Of a stretch of 9,451 nucleotides of DNA, positions 1-7,218 are shown one piece after another (position 1 is the stretch's first letter; each line of letters starts with the position of its first letter). The notes under the pieces were generated by a model. The model worked only from the letters and a program-made list of their open reading frames with translations. It was not told the DNA's origin and searched no databases. The stretch spans positions 1 to 9,451 of the forward strand of contig DUVG01000008.1 of NCBI GenBank assembly GCA_012841175.1, written 5' to 3'. The translations under genes were made by a program, and so were the position numbers. The DNA comes from Clostridium sp. (lineage in GTDB: Bacteria > Bacillota > Clostridia > Acetivibrionales > Acetivibrionaceae).

Positions 1-1435
1 AACAGGTGTATGTGTTGCAACATCAGGTCCTGGAGCTACTAATCTTATTACAGGAATTGCAACAGCATATATGGATTCAATACCTATGGTTGCAATTACA
101 GGTCAGGTATCATCAGAGCTGGTAGGTAGAGATGTTTTCCAGGAAGCAGATATAACAGGTGCAACAGCTTCTTTTTGTAAACATAGTTATCTTGTAAAAG
201 ATGAAAAGAATTTACCAAGAATTATTAAAGAAGCTTTTCATATAGCATCTACAGGAAGACCAGGACCTGTAGTTATAGATATACCTATTGATATGCAGAC
301 TAGGGAATTGGAGTTTGAATATCCTAAAAGCATTGATATCAGAGGATACAAACCAAAATACAGAGGTCATTCCCTTCAAATAAAGAGAGTTGTTGAAGCT
401 ATATCAGAAGCAAAAAGGCCTCTTATATGTGCAGGCGGTGGGGTAATAAGAGGTGGTGCGTCAAGGGAGCTTGTAGAGTTTGCAGAAAAATGCAATATAC
501 CAATAACAACTACACTTATGGGAATAGGCTCAATACCACATGAACATCCATTAAATTTAGGGATGCTAGGTTCTCATGGTGTATATGCTGCAAATCGTGC
601 TATCCATAAAGCAGATTTACTGATCATTATGGGTGCAAGGGTTGGTGACAGGGCAGTAGGTTCTCCAAATAAAATAGAAAATAATGCCAAAGTAATTCAT
701 ATTGATATCGACCCAGCAGAAATAGGTAAAAACATTAAAGTAGAAATACCTGTAACAGGTGATGTGAAAGATGTATTACAACAGCTTGTTGAAATGGCAA
801 AAAAAGCAGACTCAGATGAATGGGTAAACAAATTAAAAGAAATAAAAGAAGAGCGCAAATTACAGACAGAAGTTAAAAATGAATCTGATTTTATTAACCC
901 TAAATATCTTCTGTCTCTATTGACAAAACACATAGATGAAAACAGCGTTGTTACAACAGAAGTTGGTCAAAATCAGATTTGGGCTGCAAACTGGGTAGGA
1001 ATTAAAAAGCCAGGTACATTTATAACATCTGGAGGTATGGGTACAATGGGATATGGACTACCGGCGGCAGTAGGTGCAAAGGTAGGGCAACCTTCAGAAA
1101 AAGTTATTTGTATATCAGGTGACGGTAGCTTTCAAATGTCCATGAATGAACTTGGAACTATAAAGCAAAATGACATTGGCGTTAAGATTATTTTGTTTAA
1201 CAATTCAAGGCTTGGACTTGTACGTGAAATACAAAGGCAAAGATATTGCGGCCGTTACTCGGGAGTGTTTTTAGGTGAAAATCCAGATTTTATAAAGCTA
1301 TTTGAAGCTTATGGATTTAAGGGAAAAAGAATTGATGAAAATTCCCAAATCAAAGAAGCACTAAAAGAGATGTTTTCAGACGATAAGCCGTATCTTTTGG
1401 AATGTATAATTGATCCTGAAGAATCAACACTATAA
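1..1435 (+). CDS. ilvB: Acetohydroxyacid (acetolactate) synthase large subunit, 5' end cut off by the window
   Basis: This is the catalytic subunit that uses thiamine diphosphate to join two pyruvates into 2-acetolactate (valine, leucine) or pyruvate plus 2-ketobutyrate into 2-aceto-2-hydroxybutyrate (isoleucine). The reading frame is open from base 2, and the residues before the first ATG (71) already match the family (TSGPGATNLITGIATAYMDS), so 71 is an internal Met and the true start is off the left edge. The visible 477 residues lack roughly the first 75-100, including the region of the catalytic Glu. Seen here are the end of the N-terminal diphosphate domain, the central domain (about 360-800), and the C-terminal diphosphate-binding motif, GDGS at 1118-1129 to NN at 1199-1204. 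The partner ilvN follows after 74 bases, as expected for an anabolic enzyme rather than catabolic AlsS. Odd point: the usual GMVRQWQ stretch reads GLVREIQ (1214-1234), so the specificity-linked Trp is Ile. Confidence 0.96.
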   Translation, partial: TGVCVATSGPGATNLITGIATAYMDSIPMVAITGQVSSELVGRDVFQEADITGATASFCKHSYLVKDEKNLPRIIKEAFHIASTGRPGPVVIDIPIDMQTRELEFEYPKSIDIRGYKPKYRGHSLQIKRVVEAISEAKRPLICAGGGVIRGGASRELVEFAEKCNIPITTTLMGIGSIPHEHPLNLGMLGSHGVYAANRAIHKADLLIIMGARVGDRAVGSPNKIENNAKVIHIDIDPAEIGKNIKVEIPVTGDVKDVLQQLVEMAKKADSDEWVNKLKEIKEERKLQTEVKNESDFINPKYLLSLLTKHIDENSVVTTEVGQNQIWAANWVGIKKPGTFITSGGMGTMGYGLPAAVGAKVGQPSEKVICISGDGSFQMSMNELGTIKQNDIGVKIILFNNSRLGLVREIQRQRYCGRYSGVFLGENPDFIKLFEAYGFKGKRIDENSQIKEALKEMFSDDKPYLLECIIDPEESTL

Positions 1436-1496
1436 GTTTTTTGTTATGCGGCTTTTGTTTCTGATAAAAGTTTATATGTAGAAATTTTATTGAATT

Positions 1497-1503
1497 GAGG
1501 AGG
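1497..1503 (+). promoter_or_regulatory. Ribosome binding site that fixes the ilvN start
   Basis: GAGGAGG lies 6 bases before ATG 1510. An in-frame TTG at 1495 would extend the protein by five residues, but it overlaps this site and has no ribosome binding site of its own. ATG 1510 is therefore the start. Confidence 0.85.
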
Positions 1504-1509
1504 TATATT

Positions 1510-2022
1510 ATGGGGAAGCATATTCTATCGGTTTTGGTTGAAAACCATGCAGGGGTTCTATCTAGAGTGGTTGGACTATTTAGTAGAAGAGGATTTAACA
1601 TTGACAGTTTAGCAGTTGGAGTGACAGAAAATCCTGAAGTTTCAAGAATAACCATTGTTGTTGACGGAGATGAGTATATTGTTGAGCAGGTTAGCAAACA
1701 GCTTAATAAACTCGTTGATGTAATAAAAATTAAAAGACTTCAAAAGGATGAATCTGTAGAGAGAGAACTTGTACTTATGAAGGTTGAAGCTAATGCTTCT
1801 ACAAGATCAGAGATTGTTCAAATTGTAAAAATATTTAGGGCTAATATTATTGATGTATCAAAAGATACTTTAACAATTGAAATTTCTGGAAGCACCAATA
1901 AAGTATTGGCTTTAGAAGATATGCTAAAGCAATTTGGTATTAAAGAAATTGTAAGAACAGGTACCATTGCACTCGAGAGAGGCAATAAATATATAAGAGT
2001 TAACAATAATGATGAGGAGTGA
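1510..2022 (+). CDS. ilvN: Acetohydroxyacid synthase small (regulatory) subunit
   Basis: The 170-residue protein is of normal length for the bacterial small subunit (about 160-175). It activates the IlvB catalytic subunit and carries valine feedback inhibition. An N-terminal ACT domain occupies about residues 3-75; the block ENHAGVLSRVVGLFSRRGFN near residues 11-30 is the conserved effector-binding and dimer segment. The second half (about 80-160) is the conserved C-terminal domain, ending near GTIALERG. The start is ATG 1510, giving MGKHILSVLVENHAG, typical of the family. It follows ilvB by 74 bases with no clear terminator between, and its 3' end contains the ribosome binding site of ilvC. 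That order makes ilvBNC one transcript and probably couples ilvN and ilvC translation. Valine sensitivity is inferred from the family and not testable from sequence alone. Confidence 0.96.
   Translation: MGKHILSVLVENHAGVLSRVVGLFSRRGFNIDSLAVGVTENPEVSRITIVVDGDEYIVEQVSKQLNKLVDVIKIKRLQKDESVERELVLMKVEANASTRSEIVQIVKIFRANIIDVSKDTLTIEISGSTNKVLALEDMLKQFGIKEIVRTGTIALERGNKYIRVNNNDEE
2014..2019 (+). promoter_or_regulatory. ilvC ribosome binding site inside the end of ilvN
   Basis: GAGGAG sits 10 bases before ATG 2030 and within the last codons of ilvN, whose stop is TGA 2020-2022. In-frame ATGs at 2009 and 2012 lie at or before this site and have no ribosome binding site, so 2030 is preferred. It also gives the family-typical N-terminus MAKMYY. 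The arrangement suggests that ribosomes finishing ilvN help to open ilvC for initiation. Confidence 0.8.
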
Positions 2023-2029
2023 TTTGCAA

Positions 2030-3025
<996 letters not shown>

Positions 3026-3035
3026 AAATATAAAG

Positions 3036-3067
3036 GTTTGCGAAGAAACATTCTTTTCTTCGCAAAC
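3036..3067 (+). terminator. Strong hairpin after ilvC, without a U-run
   Basis: GTTTGCGAAGAAA (3036-3048) pairs perfectly with TTTCTTCGCAAAC (3055-3067) around a 6-base loop, 13 base pairs in all, starting 10 bases behind the ilvC stop. The bases after it (TAATAAGAAAAC) do not form the run of T expected of a standard forward terminator. The A-rich bases on its left would give a U-rich tail only to transcripts from the other strand. It may therefore be a partial terminator, an RNA end-protecting or processing hairpin, or a site that reduces read-through into leuA-cimA. The hairpin itself is certain; its role is not. Confidence 0.55.
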
Positions 3068-3176
3068 TAATAAGAAAACTTTTCTAAGCTTAAATTATAT
3101 GAAAATACTTTATATAACTTAATTTCAAATAAAATACATAAAGCTATTTATAAATATGAGTTTGAAGTGTGAGATT

Positions 3177-3181
3177 GGAGG
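3177..3181 (+). promoter_or_regulatory. Ribosome binding site that fixes the leuA start
   Basis: GGAGG lies 7 bases before ATG 3189. The earlier in-frame ATG at 3156 would add eleven residues unlike the family and has no ribosome binding site ahead of it. The protein therefore begins MSKKIKIFDTTLRDG at 3189. Confidence 0.88.
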
Positions 3182-3188
3182 TATCTAT

Positions 3189-4706
3189 ATGTCAAAGAAA
3201 ATAAAAATATTTGATACAACACTAAGAGATGGAGAACAAACACCGGGGGTTAATTTAAATATTAATGAGAAATTGGAGATTGCAAGACAACTAGAAAAGC
3301 TAGGGGTAGATGTTATTGAAGCTGGGTTTGCCATTGCTTCTCCTGGAGATTTTAAAGCGGTAAAAGCAGTCGCAGAAAACATAAAAAATGCTACTATTGC
3401 AAGTCTTTCTAGAGCAGTAGAAAAAGATATTGACAGAGCATGGGAAGCGGTTAAAGGAGCACAAGACCCATTAATTCATACTTTTATTGCAACTTCAGAT
3501 ATTCATATGAAGTATAAACTTAAGATGTCTGAAGAGGAAGTCCTTGAAAGAGCTGTAGAAATGGTTAAATATGCAAAAAAATATTGCAGCAATGTTGAGT
3601 TTTCTGCAGAAGATGCTAGTAGAACCAGACCAGAATTTTTATTCAAAGTATTAGAAAAAGTTATAGATGCAGGAGCTGTCGTTGTTAATATACCTGACAC
3701 TGTAGGTTATGCAACTCCAATTGAATATGGTAATTTGATAAAATCAATTAAAGAAAATGTGCCAAACATTGATAAAGCAGATATTAGTGTCCATTGTCAT
3801 AATGACTTAGGATTAGCTGTGGCAAATTCATTAGCTGCTGTATTAAATGGAGCTACTCAAATAGAATGTACAATAAACGGTCTAGGTGAAAGAGCTGGAA
3901 ATGCAGCAGTTGAAGAGATAATAATGGGATTAGAGACAAGAAAGGATTTTTACAATATAGGTCACAGCTTTGATACAACACAGATATATAGAGCAAGTAA
4001 ATTGGTTTCAAGCTTAACAGGTATAAAAGTTCAACCTAATAAAGCAATAGTGGGTTCTAATGCTTTTGCCCATGAATCAGGAATTCACCAACATGGTGTT
4101 TTATCTGAAAAAACCACCTATGAGATAATGACTCCTGAATCCATTGGACTTTCTCAAAACAGGATGGTGTTAGGTAAGCTTTCAGGACGACATGCTTTTG
4201 AAGAGAGACTTAGAGAGCTTGGATACACCAACTTAACTTTAGAAGAAATACAAAAAGCCTTTGAAATGTTTAAGGATTTGGCAGACAGGAAGAAAGCTGT
4301 TTCAGATAGGGATATTGAAGCGTTGATAGAAGCAAAAGTTTCAAAAGTTCCTGAAATATATGAGTTAGATAGTTTTCAGATTACCAGTGGAAACAAAAGT
4401 GTTGCTACTGCTACCATTTCTCTTAAGAAGAATGAAGAAATCATTACAGAGGCGGCAACAGGTGATGGACCTATAGATGCTGCATTTAATGCAATGGAGA
4501 GAGTAGTGGGAATAAGTTTTAAACTTGAGGATTACTCTCTAGATTCTGTGACAGAAGGTAAAGACGCATTAGGAGAAGTTACAGTAAAAATCTCCAAAGA
4601 AGATATTGCGGTTTTAGGCCGAGGAATAAGTACTGACGTTATAGAAGCCAGTGTAAAAGCATACTTGAATGCAATTAATAAGATAATAAGTGAAGGTGAA
4701 GTTTAG
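3189..4706 (+). CDS. leuA: 2-isopropylmalate synthase
   Basis: The enzyme condenses acetyl-CoA with 2-ketoisovalerate to form 2-isopropylmalate, the committed step of leucine synthesis. The 505 residues match the usual length of the bacterial form. The N-terminal TIM barrel (about 4-275) carries FDTTLRDGEQTPG (8-20) with the metal-binding Asp D14, the HCHNDLG motif with metal ligands H202 and H204, and GLGERAGNA (231-239) supplying Asn N238. The linker region has HESGIHQHGVL (295-305) and GKLSGRHA (329-336), both diagnostic of true LeuA against citramalate and homocitrate synthases. The C-terminal domain (about 390-505), with GDGPIDAAFNA and GISTDVIEASVKAYLNAINK, is the leucine-binding feedback domain. 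It stands directly before its paralogue cimA, whose ribosome binding site overlaps the leuA stop codon, so the two are co-transcribed and probably coupled in translation. Confidence 0.96.
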   Translation: MSKKIKIFDTTLRDGEQTPGVNLNINEKLEIARQLEKLGVDVIEAGFAIASPGDFKAVKAVAENIKNATIASLSRAVEKDIDRAWEAVKGAQDPLIHTFIATSDIHMKYKLKMSEEEVLERAVEMVKYAKKYCSNVEFSAEDASRTRPEFLFKVLEKVIDAGAVVVNIPDTVGYATPIEYGNLIKSIKENVPNIDKADISVHCHNDLGLAVANSLAAVLNGATQIECTINGLGERAGNAAVEEIIMGLETRKDFYNIGHSFDTTQIYRASKLVSSLTGIKVQPNKAIVGSNAFAHESGIHQHGVLSEKTTYEIMTPESIGLSQNRMVLGKLSGRHAFEERLRELGYTNLTLEEIQKAFEMFKDLADRKKAVSDRDIEALIEAKVSKVPEIYELDSFQITSGNKSVATATISLKKNEEIITEAATGDGPIDAAFNAMERVVGISFKLEDYSLDSVTEGKDALGEVTVKISKEDIAVLGRGISTDVIEASVKAYLNAINKIISEGEV

Positions 4707-4710
4707 GAGG
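4704..4710 (+). promoter_or_regulatory. cimA ribosome binding site overlapping the leuA stop codon
   Basis: TAGGAGG contains the leuA stop (TAG 4704-4706) and ends only 3 bases before ATG 4714, closer than the usual 5-10. The in-frame TTG at 4720, giving MKRIFIYDSTLRDG, would have a spacing of 9 and is a real alternative start. The difference is two residues. Confidence 0.75.
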
Positions 4711-4713
4711 TAA

Positions 4714-6282
4714 ATGAATTTGAAAAGGATTTTTATATATGACTCTACCCTTCGGGATGGTGCTCAAGCACAAGGAATTTCCTTTAGTGTTGAGGACAAA
4801 ATAAAAATTGTTAAAAAATTAGATAGTATGGGTGTAAGTTATATTGAAGCAGGAAATCCAGGATCTAACCCAAAGGATTTAGAGTTTTTTGAAAGAGTAA
4901 AAGAACTAAATCTCAAAAACTCAAAGGTTATAGCATTTGGAAGTACTCGTAGAGTTAATATATCTGTGGAAGAAGATGCAAATGTCCAATCTCTTTTAAA
5001 GGCAGATACACCTGCTGTGGCAATATTTGGGAAAAGCTGGAGGTTTCAAGTTACAGAGATTTTAAGAACTACATTAGAAGAAAATCTAAATATGATTCGA
5101 GATACAGTGGCTTTCTTTAAAAGCAAAAATAAAGAAGTGGTATTTGATGCTGAACATTTTTTTGATGGATATAAAGAAGATCCTGAATATGCCATAAAAG
5201 CACTTAAGGCTGCCTCAGAGGGCGGAGCTGACTGCTTGTGCCTTTGTGATACAAATGGAGGAACATTTCCTGATGAGATATATGAAATAACATCTAAAGT
5301 GGTAAAAGAGTTTAAAGAAGACATTGGTATACACTGTCATAATGATACTGGCATGGCAGTTGCAAATTCAATTATGGCAGTTAAAGCAGGAGCTGTTCAG
5401 GTACAGGGAACTATGAATGGTTATGGAGAAAGAACAGGTAATGCAAACCTAACTACAATAATACCTAATTTACAGCTAAAACTAGGATATAAATGTATAT
5501 TAGAAGATAGTATTTCTGAATTTACAACAATCGCCAAATACATTAGCGAAATTGCAAATGTTTTACATGATGATAGAGCTCCTTATGTTGGCAATTATGC
5601 CTTTGCCCACAAAGCAGGTATGCATGCTGATGCTGTAAATAAAAATCCTACTGCATATGAGCATATAGAACCTGAAACAGTTGGAAATGCAAGAATGTTC
5701 TTAATATCCGAGGTTGCAGGAAGAAGTGCACTATTAAACTTTATTAATACTTTTGATGAAACTATTACTAAGGATTCACCTCATACTAAAGAGATATTGG
5801 AAAAAGTTAAGGAAATGGAATTTGAAGGTTACCAGTATGAGGGGGCAGAGGGTTCCTTAGAACTTATAATACGTAAGGTATTAGGTAAATATAAATCACA
5901 TTTTGATTTAGGAGAGTTTAAAGTATTGGTTAATGAGCCTTCTATTAGCAGTGCCAATTCTTCTGCAATAATAAAAATCAGTGTAGACGGGCAGGAAGAA
6001 ATGACTGCAGCTGAAGGAGATGGTCCGGTAAATGCTTTAGACAATGCACTACGAAAGGCTTTAGAGAGATTTTATCCTCAAATAAAGAATATGAAACTTA
6101 CAGACTACAAGGTAAGGGTGCTTGATTCTGATTCTGCAACAGCTGCAAAAGTTAGAGTTTTAATTGAGTCAACAGATGGAAAGGATGTATGGACAACAAT
6201 TGGTGTATCAGCAGACATTATTGAAGCCAGCTGGTTGGCACTTGTGGATTCAATTGAATATAAACTTATTAGAGATGAATAA
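4714..6282 (+). CDS. cimA: (R)-citramalate synthase, LeuA-like type
   Basis: The likely reaction is pyruvate plus acetyl-CoA to (R)-citramalate, the first step of the threonine-independent route to 2-ketobutyrate and isoleucine. The 522 residues fit the long CimA family with a regulatory domain. The TIM barrel begins with YDSTLRDGAQAQGISFS (9-25), where AQAQG replaces the EQTPG of LeuA. It has the metal ligands H207 and H209 in HCHNDTG and N243 in NGYGERTGNANL. HKAGMHADAV replaces the HESGIHQHGV of LeuA, a hallmark of this family against isopropylmalate synthase. The C-terminal part (about 405-522), with EGDGPVNALDNALRKAL and GVSADIIEASWLALVDSIEYK, is the LeuA-type allosteric domain, presumably sensing isoleucine. 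The gene follows leuA by 7 bases in the same transcript. Substrate choice is inferred from family; homocitrate synthase is unlikely given these motifs. Confidence 0.92.
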   Translation: MNLKRIFIYDSTLRDGAQAQGISFSVEDKIKIVKKLDSMGVSYIEAGNPGSNPKDLEFFERVKELNLKNSKVIAFGSTRRVNISVEEDANVQSLLKADTPAVAIFGKSWRFQVTEILRTTLEENLNMIRDTVAFFKSKNKEVVFDAEHFFDGYKEDPEYAIKALKAASEGGADCLCLCDTNGGTFPDEIYEITSKVVKEFKEDIGIHCHNDTGMAVANSIMAVKAGAVQVQGTMNGYGERTGNANLTTIIPNLQLKLGYKCILEDSISEFTTIAKYISEIANVLHDDRAPYVGNYAFAHKAGMHADAVNKNPTAYEHIEPETVGNARMFLISEVAGRSALLNFINTFDETITKDSPHTKEILEKVKEMEFEGYQYEGAEGSLELIIRKVLGKYKSHFDLGEFKVLVNEPSISSANSSAIIKISVDGQEEMTAAEGDGPVNALDNALRKALERFYPQIKNMKLTDYKVRVLDSDSATAAKVRVLIESTDGKDVWTTIGVSADIIEASWLALVDSIEYKLIRDE

Positions 6283-6292
6283 GACAGTTAAG

Positions 6293-6338
6293 TATTTTGA
6301 CGGCTTTCTTGTACTAAAACAGGGAGGCCGTCAAAATA
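6293..6338. other. Long inverted repeat between cimA and the sigI promoter
   Basis: TATTTTGACGGC (6293-6304) pairs perfectly with GCCGTCAAAATA (6327-6338). Pairing continues inward to 6312/6319 with some G-U pairs, giving about 20 base pairs round a 6-base loop. It starts 11 bases behind the cimA stop, the place of a terminator, yet the outer flanks are T on the left and A on the right, the reverse of a standard terminator, and no run of T follows directly on either strand. It ends 7 bases before the -35 of the downstream promoter. It could be an RNA 3'-end structure for the amino acid operon, an operator for the sigma gene, or both. Confidence 0.6.
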
Positions 6339-6345
6339 TATGTAG

Positions 6346-6374
6346 TTGTATTTTTAAAAATTAACTGATATAAT
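6346..6374 (+). promoter_or_regulatory. Extended -10 promoter for the sigI-like gene
   Basis: The -35 is TTGTAT (6346-6351) and the -10 is a perfect TATAAT (6369-6374) preceded by TG at 6366-6367 (TGATATAAT, extended -10), with a 17-base spacer. It looks like a housekeeping sigma-A promoter, with the start expected near 6381 and a leader of about 45-50 bases. I see no CCCCC-type -35 as described for sigma-I promoters, so self-activation is not evident. A second TATAAT at 6390-6395 lacks a matching -35. Confidence 0.7.
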
Positions 6375-6428
6375 AGTGTTAAAGATTTTTATAATATTCT
6401 CTTCTTAAAGGATATAGGAGGCAAGTCT

Positions 6429-7133
6429 ATGCACCCTAATGTTATCAATCAAAAAGTTGAAAGAATTAAAAATAGTAAAGAAGATATCAATAAATTTGCA
6501 GAAGAATACAAGCCTTTTATTGCAGCATGTGTTAAAAATGTTGCCCAAAAGTATGGTTCCTGTGAATATGATAATGAGCTAAGCATAGGGTTTGCAGCCT
6601 TTGTTGAGTCTATTGAGTCATATAAAACTTCTGAGGGGAATTTTTTATCTTTTTCTCAAGAGACAATCAAAAAAAGAATTGTTGATTATTATAGAAAAGA
6701 AAAAAGGTATCCGGAAATTCTTTTTTTAAAAGACAATAATGATGATGAAGAATTTGATTTTCCCACAGCAAAACCCTTAGAGAAATATTCTGAAGAAGAA
6801 ATAGGAGAATACCAAAGGTTAGAATTACAGCAGCTTGGGGAACAACTTAAAGAGTGGGATATACATTTTTTTGATCTTATTAAGACTTCTCCTAAACAAA
6901 AAAACACCCGCTTTATGGTATCTCAAGTGGTAAGGTTTATACTTTCAAGAAGAGAAATGTTAGAGAGGATTAAAAAAAACAAATCTCTACCAATGGCTGA
7001 GATAGAGAAGTATTTGAATATATCAAGAAAGAAAATAGAAGGAATGCAAAAATATATAATAGCTGTTTTATTAATACATACAGAAGACTACCAGTTTATA
7101 AAAAAGTACGTAAATTATATAAATAGGATGTAG
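6429..7133 (+). CDS. sigI: SigI-family RNA polymerase sigma factor without an adjacent anti-sigma gene
   Basis: This is an alternative sigma factor of 234 residues, slightly shorter than the usual 240-255. The sigma region 2 part (about 21-91) carries EEYKPFIAACV, DNELSIGFAAFVESIESY and FLSFSQETIKKRIVDYYRKEKR, the best-kept blocks of SigI. The SigI-specific C-terminal domain (about 125-234) includes FDLIKTSPKQKNTR (148-161) and a helix-turn-helix near 186-212, followed by IIAVLLIHTEDYQFIKKYV. The start is ATG 6429, 7 bases after AGGAGG (6416-6421). In Bacillus and cellulolytic clostridia SigI acts in heat or wall stress, or in sensing extracellular polysaccharide through the membrane anti-sigma protein RsgI. 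Here no rsgI follows: a terminator closes the gene and glgB comes from the other side. The helix reads SRKKIEGMQKYI where the family usually has SRKTIERxRKYI, so promoter choice may differ. Its targets are unknown. Confidence 0.88.
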   Translation: MHPNVINQKVERIKNSKEDINKFAEEYKPFIAACVKNVAQKYGSCEYDNELSIGFAAFVESIESYKTSEGNFLSFSQETIKKRIVDYYRKEKRYPEILFLKDNNDDEEFDFPTAKPLEKYSEEEIGEYQRLELQQLGEQLKEWDIHFFDLIKTSPKQKNTRFMVSQVVRFILSRREMLERIKKNKSLPMAEIEKYLNISRKKIEGMQKYIIAVLLIHTEDYQFIKKYVNYINRM

Positions 7134-7146
7134 TGGCTAGAAATTT

Positions 7147-7189
7147 AAAAGCCCTGATGTTAGTTTAGGCTAAGCATCAGGGCTTTTTT
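7147..7189. terminator. Two-way intrinsic terminator between sigI and glgB
   Basis: AAAAGCCCTGATG (7147-7159) pairs with CATCAGGGCTTTT (7175-7187). An inner TTAG/CTAA extension has one bulged G (7174). TTTTTT (7184-7189) follows on the + strand, and the AAAA at 7147-7150 gives a T-run on the - strand. It starts 13 bases after the sigI-like stop and 29 bases beyond the glgB stop, so it serves both converging genes. Confidence 0.93.
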
Positions 7190-7218
7190 GAGTATATATA
7201 TAATCTAATACTTTATAT

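Larger units (their letters stand above)
3026..3188 (+). other. Gap between ilvC and leuA, possibly holding a separate promoter
   Basis: This very AT-rich stretch of 163 bases is much longer than the other gaps in the cluster. Besides the hairpin it holds -10-like words, TATAAC at 3113-3118 and TATAAA at 3149-3154. Neither has a convincing -35 at the right distance (TTAAAT at 3090-3095 for the first; TTCAAA at 3124-3129, 19 bases off, for the second). I see no T-box motif and no leader peptide rich in leucine codons. A separate leuA-cimA promoter is plausible but unproven. Confidence 0.3.

Noticed and set aside
71..73. ATG 71 as the start of ilvB
   Set aside because: The frame is open upstream to the window edge and encodes conserved IlvB residues, so this is an internal Met of a gene cut by the window.
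1452..1470. CTTTT...AAAAG inverted repeat between ilvB and ilvN as a terminator
   Set aside because: It has only five A-T-rich base pairs, too weak, and the two genes encode subunits of one enzyme expected to be co-transcribed.
3099..3122. Short peptide MKILYIT as a leucine attenuator leader before leuA
   Set aside because: It has one Leu codon only, no ribosome binding site and no following terminator/antiterminator pair. The T-box signature is also missing.
6164..6364. 66-residue + strand open frame overlapping the cimA end and the hairpin
   Set aside because: Most of it lies out of frame inside cimA, it has no ribosome binding site, and its tail is only the inverted repeat read through.
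6340..6428. A sigma-I-type promoter (self-activation) ahead of the sigI-like gene
   Set aside because: No C-rich -35 word is present; the visible signal is a housekeeping extended -10 promoter.
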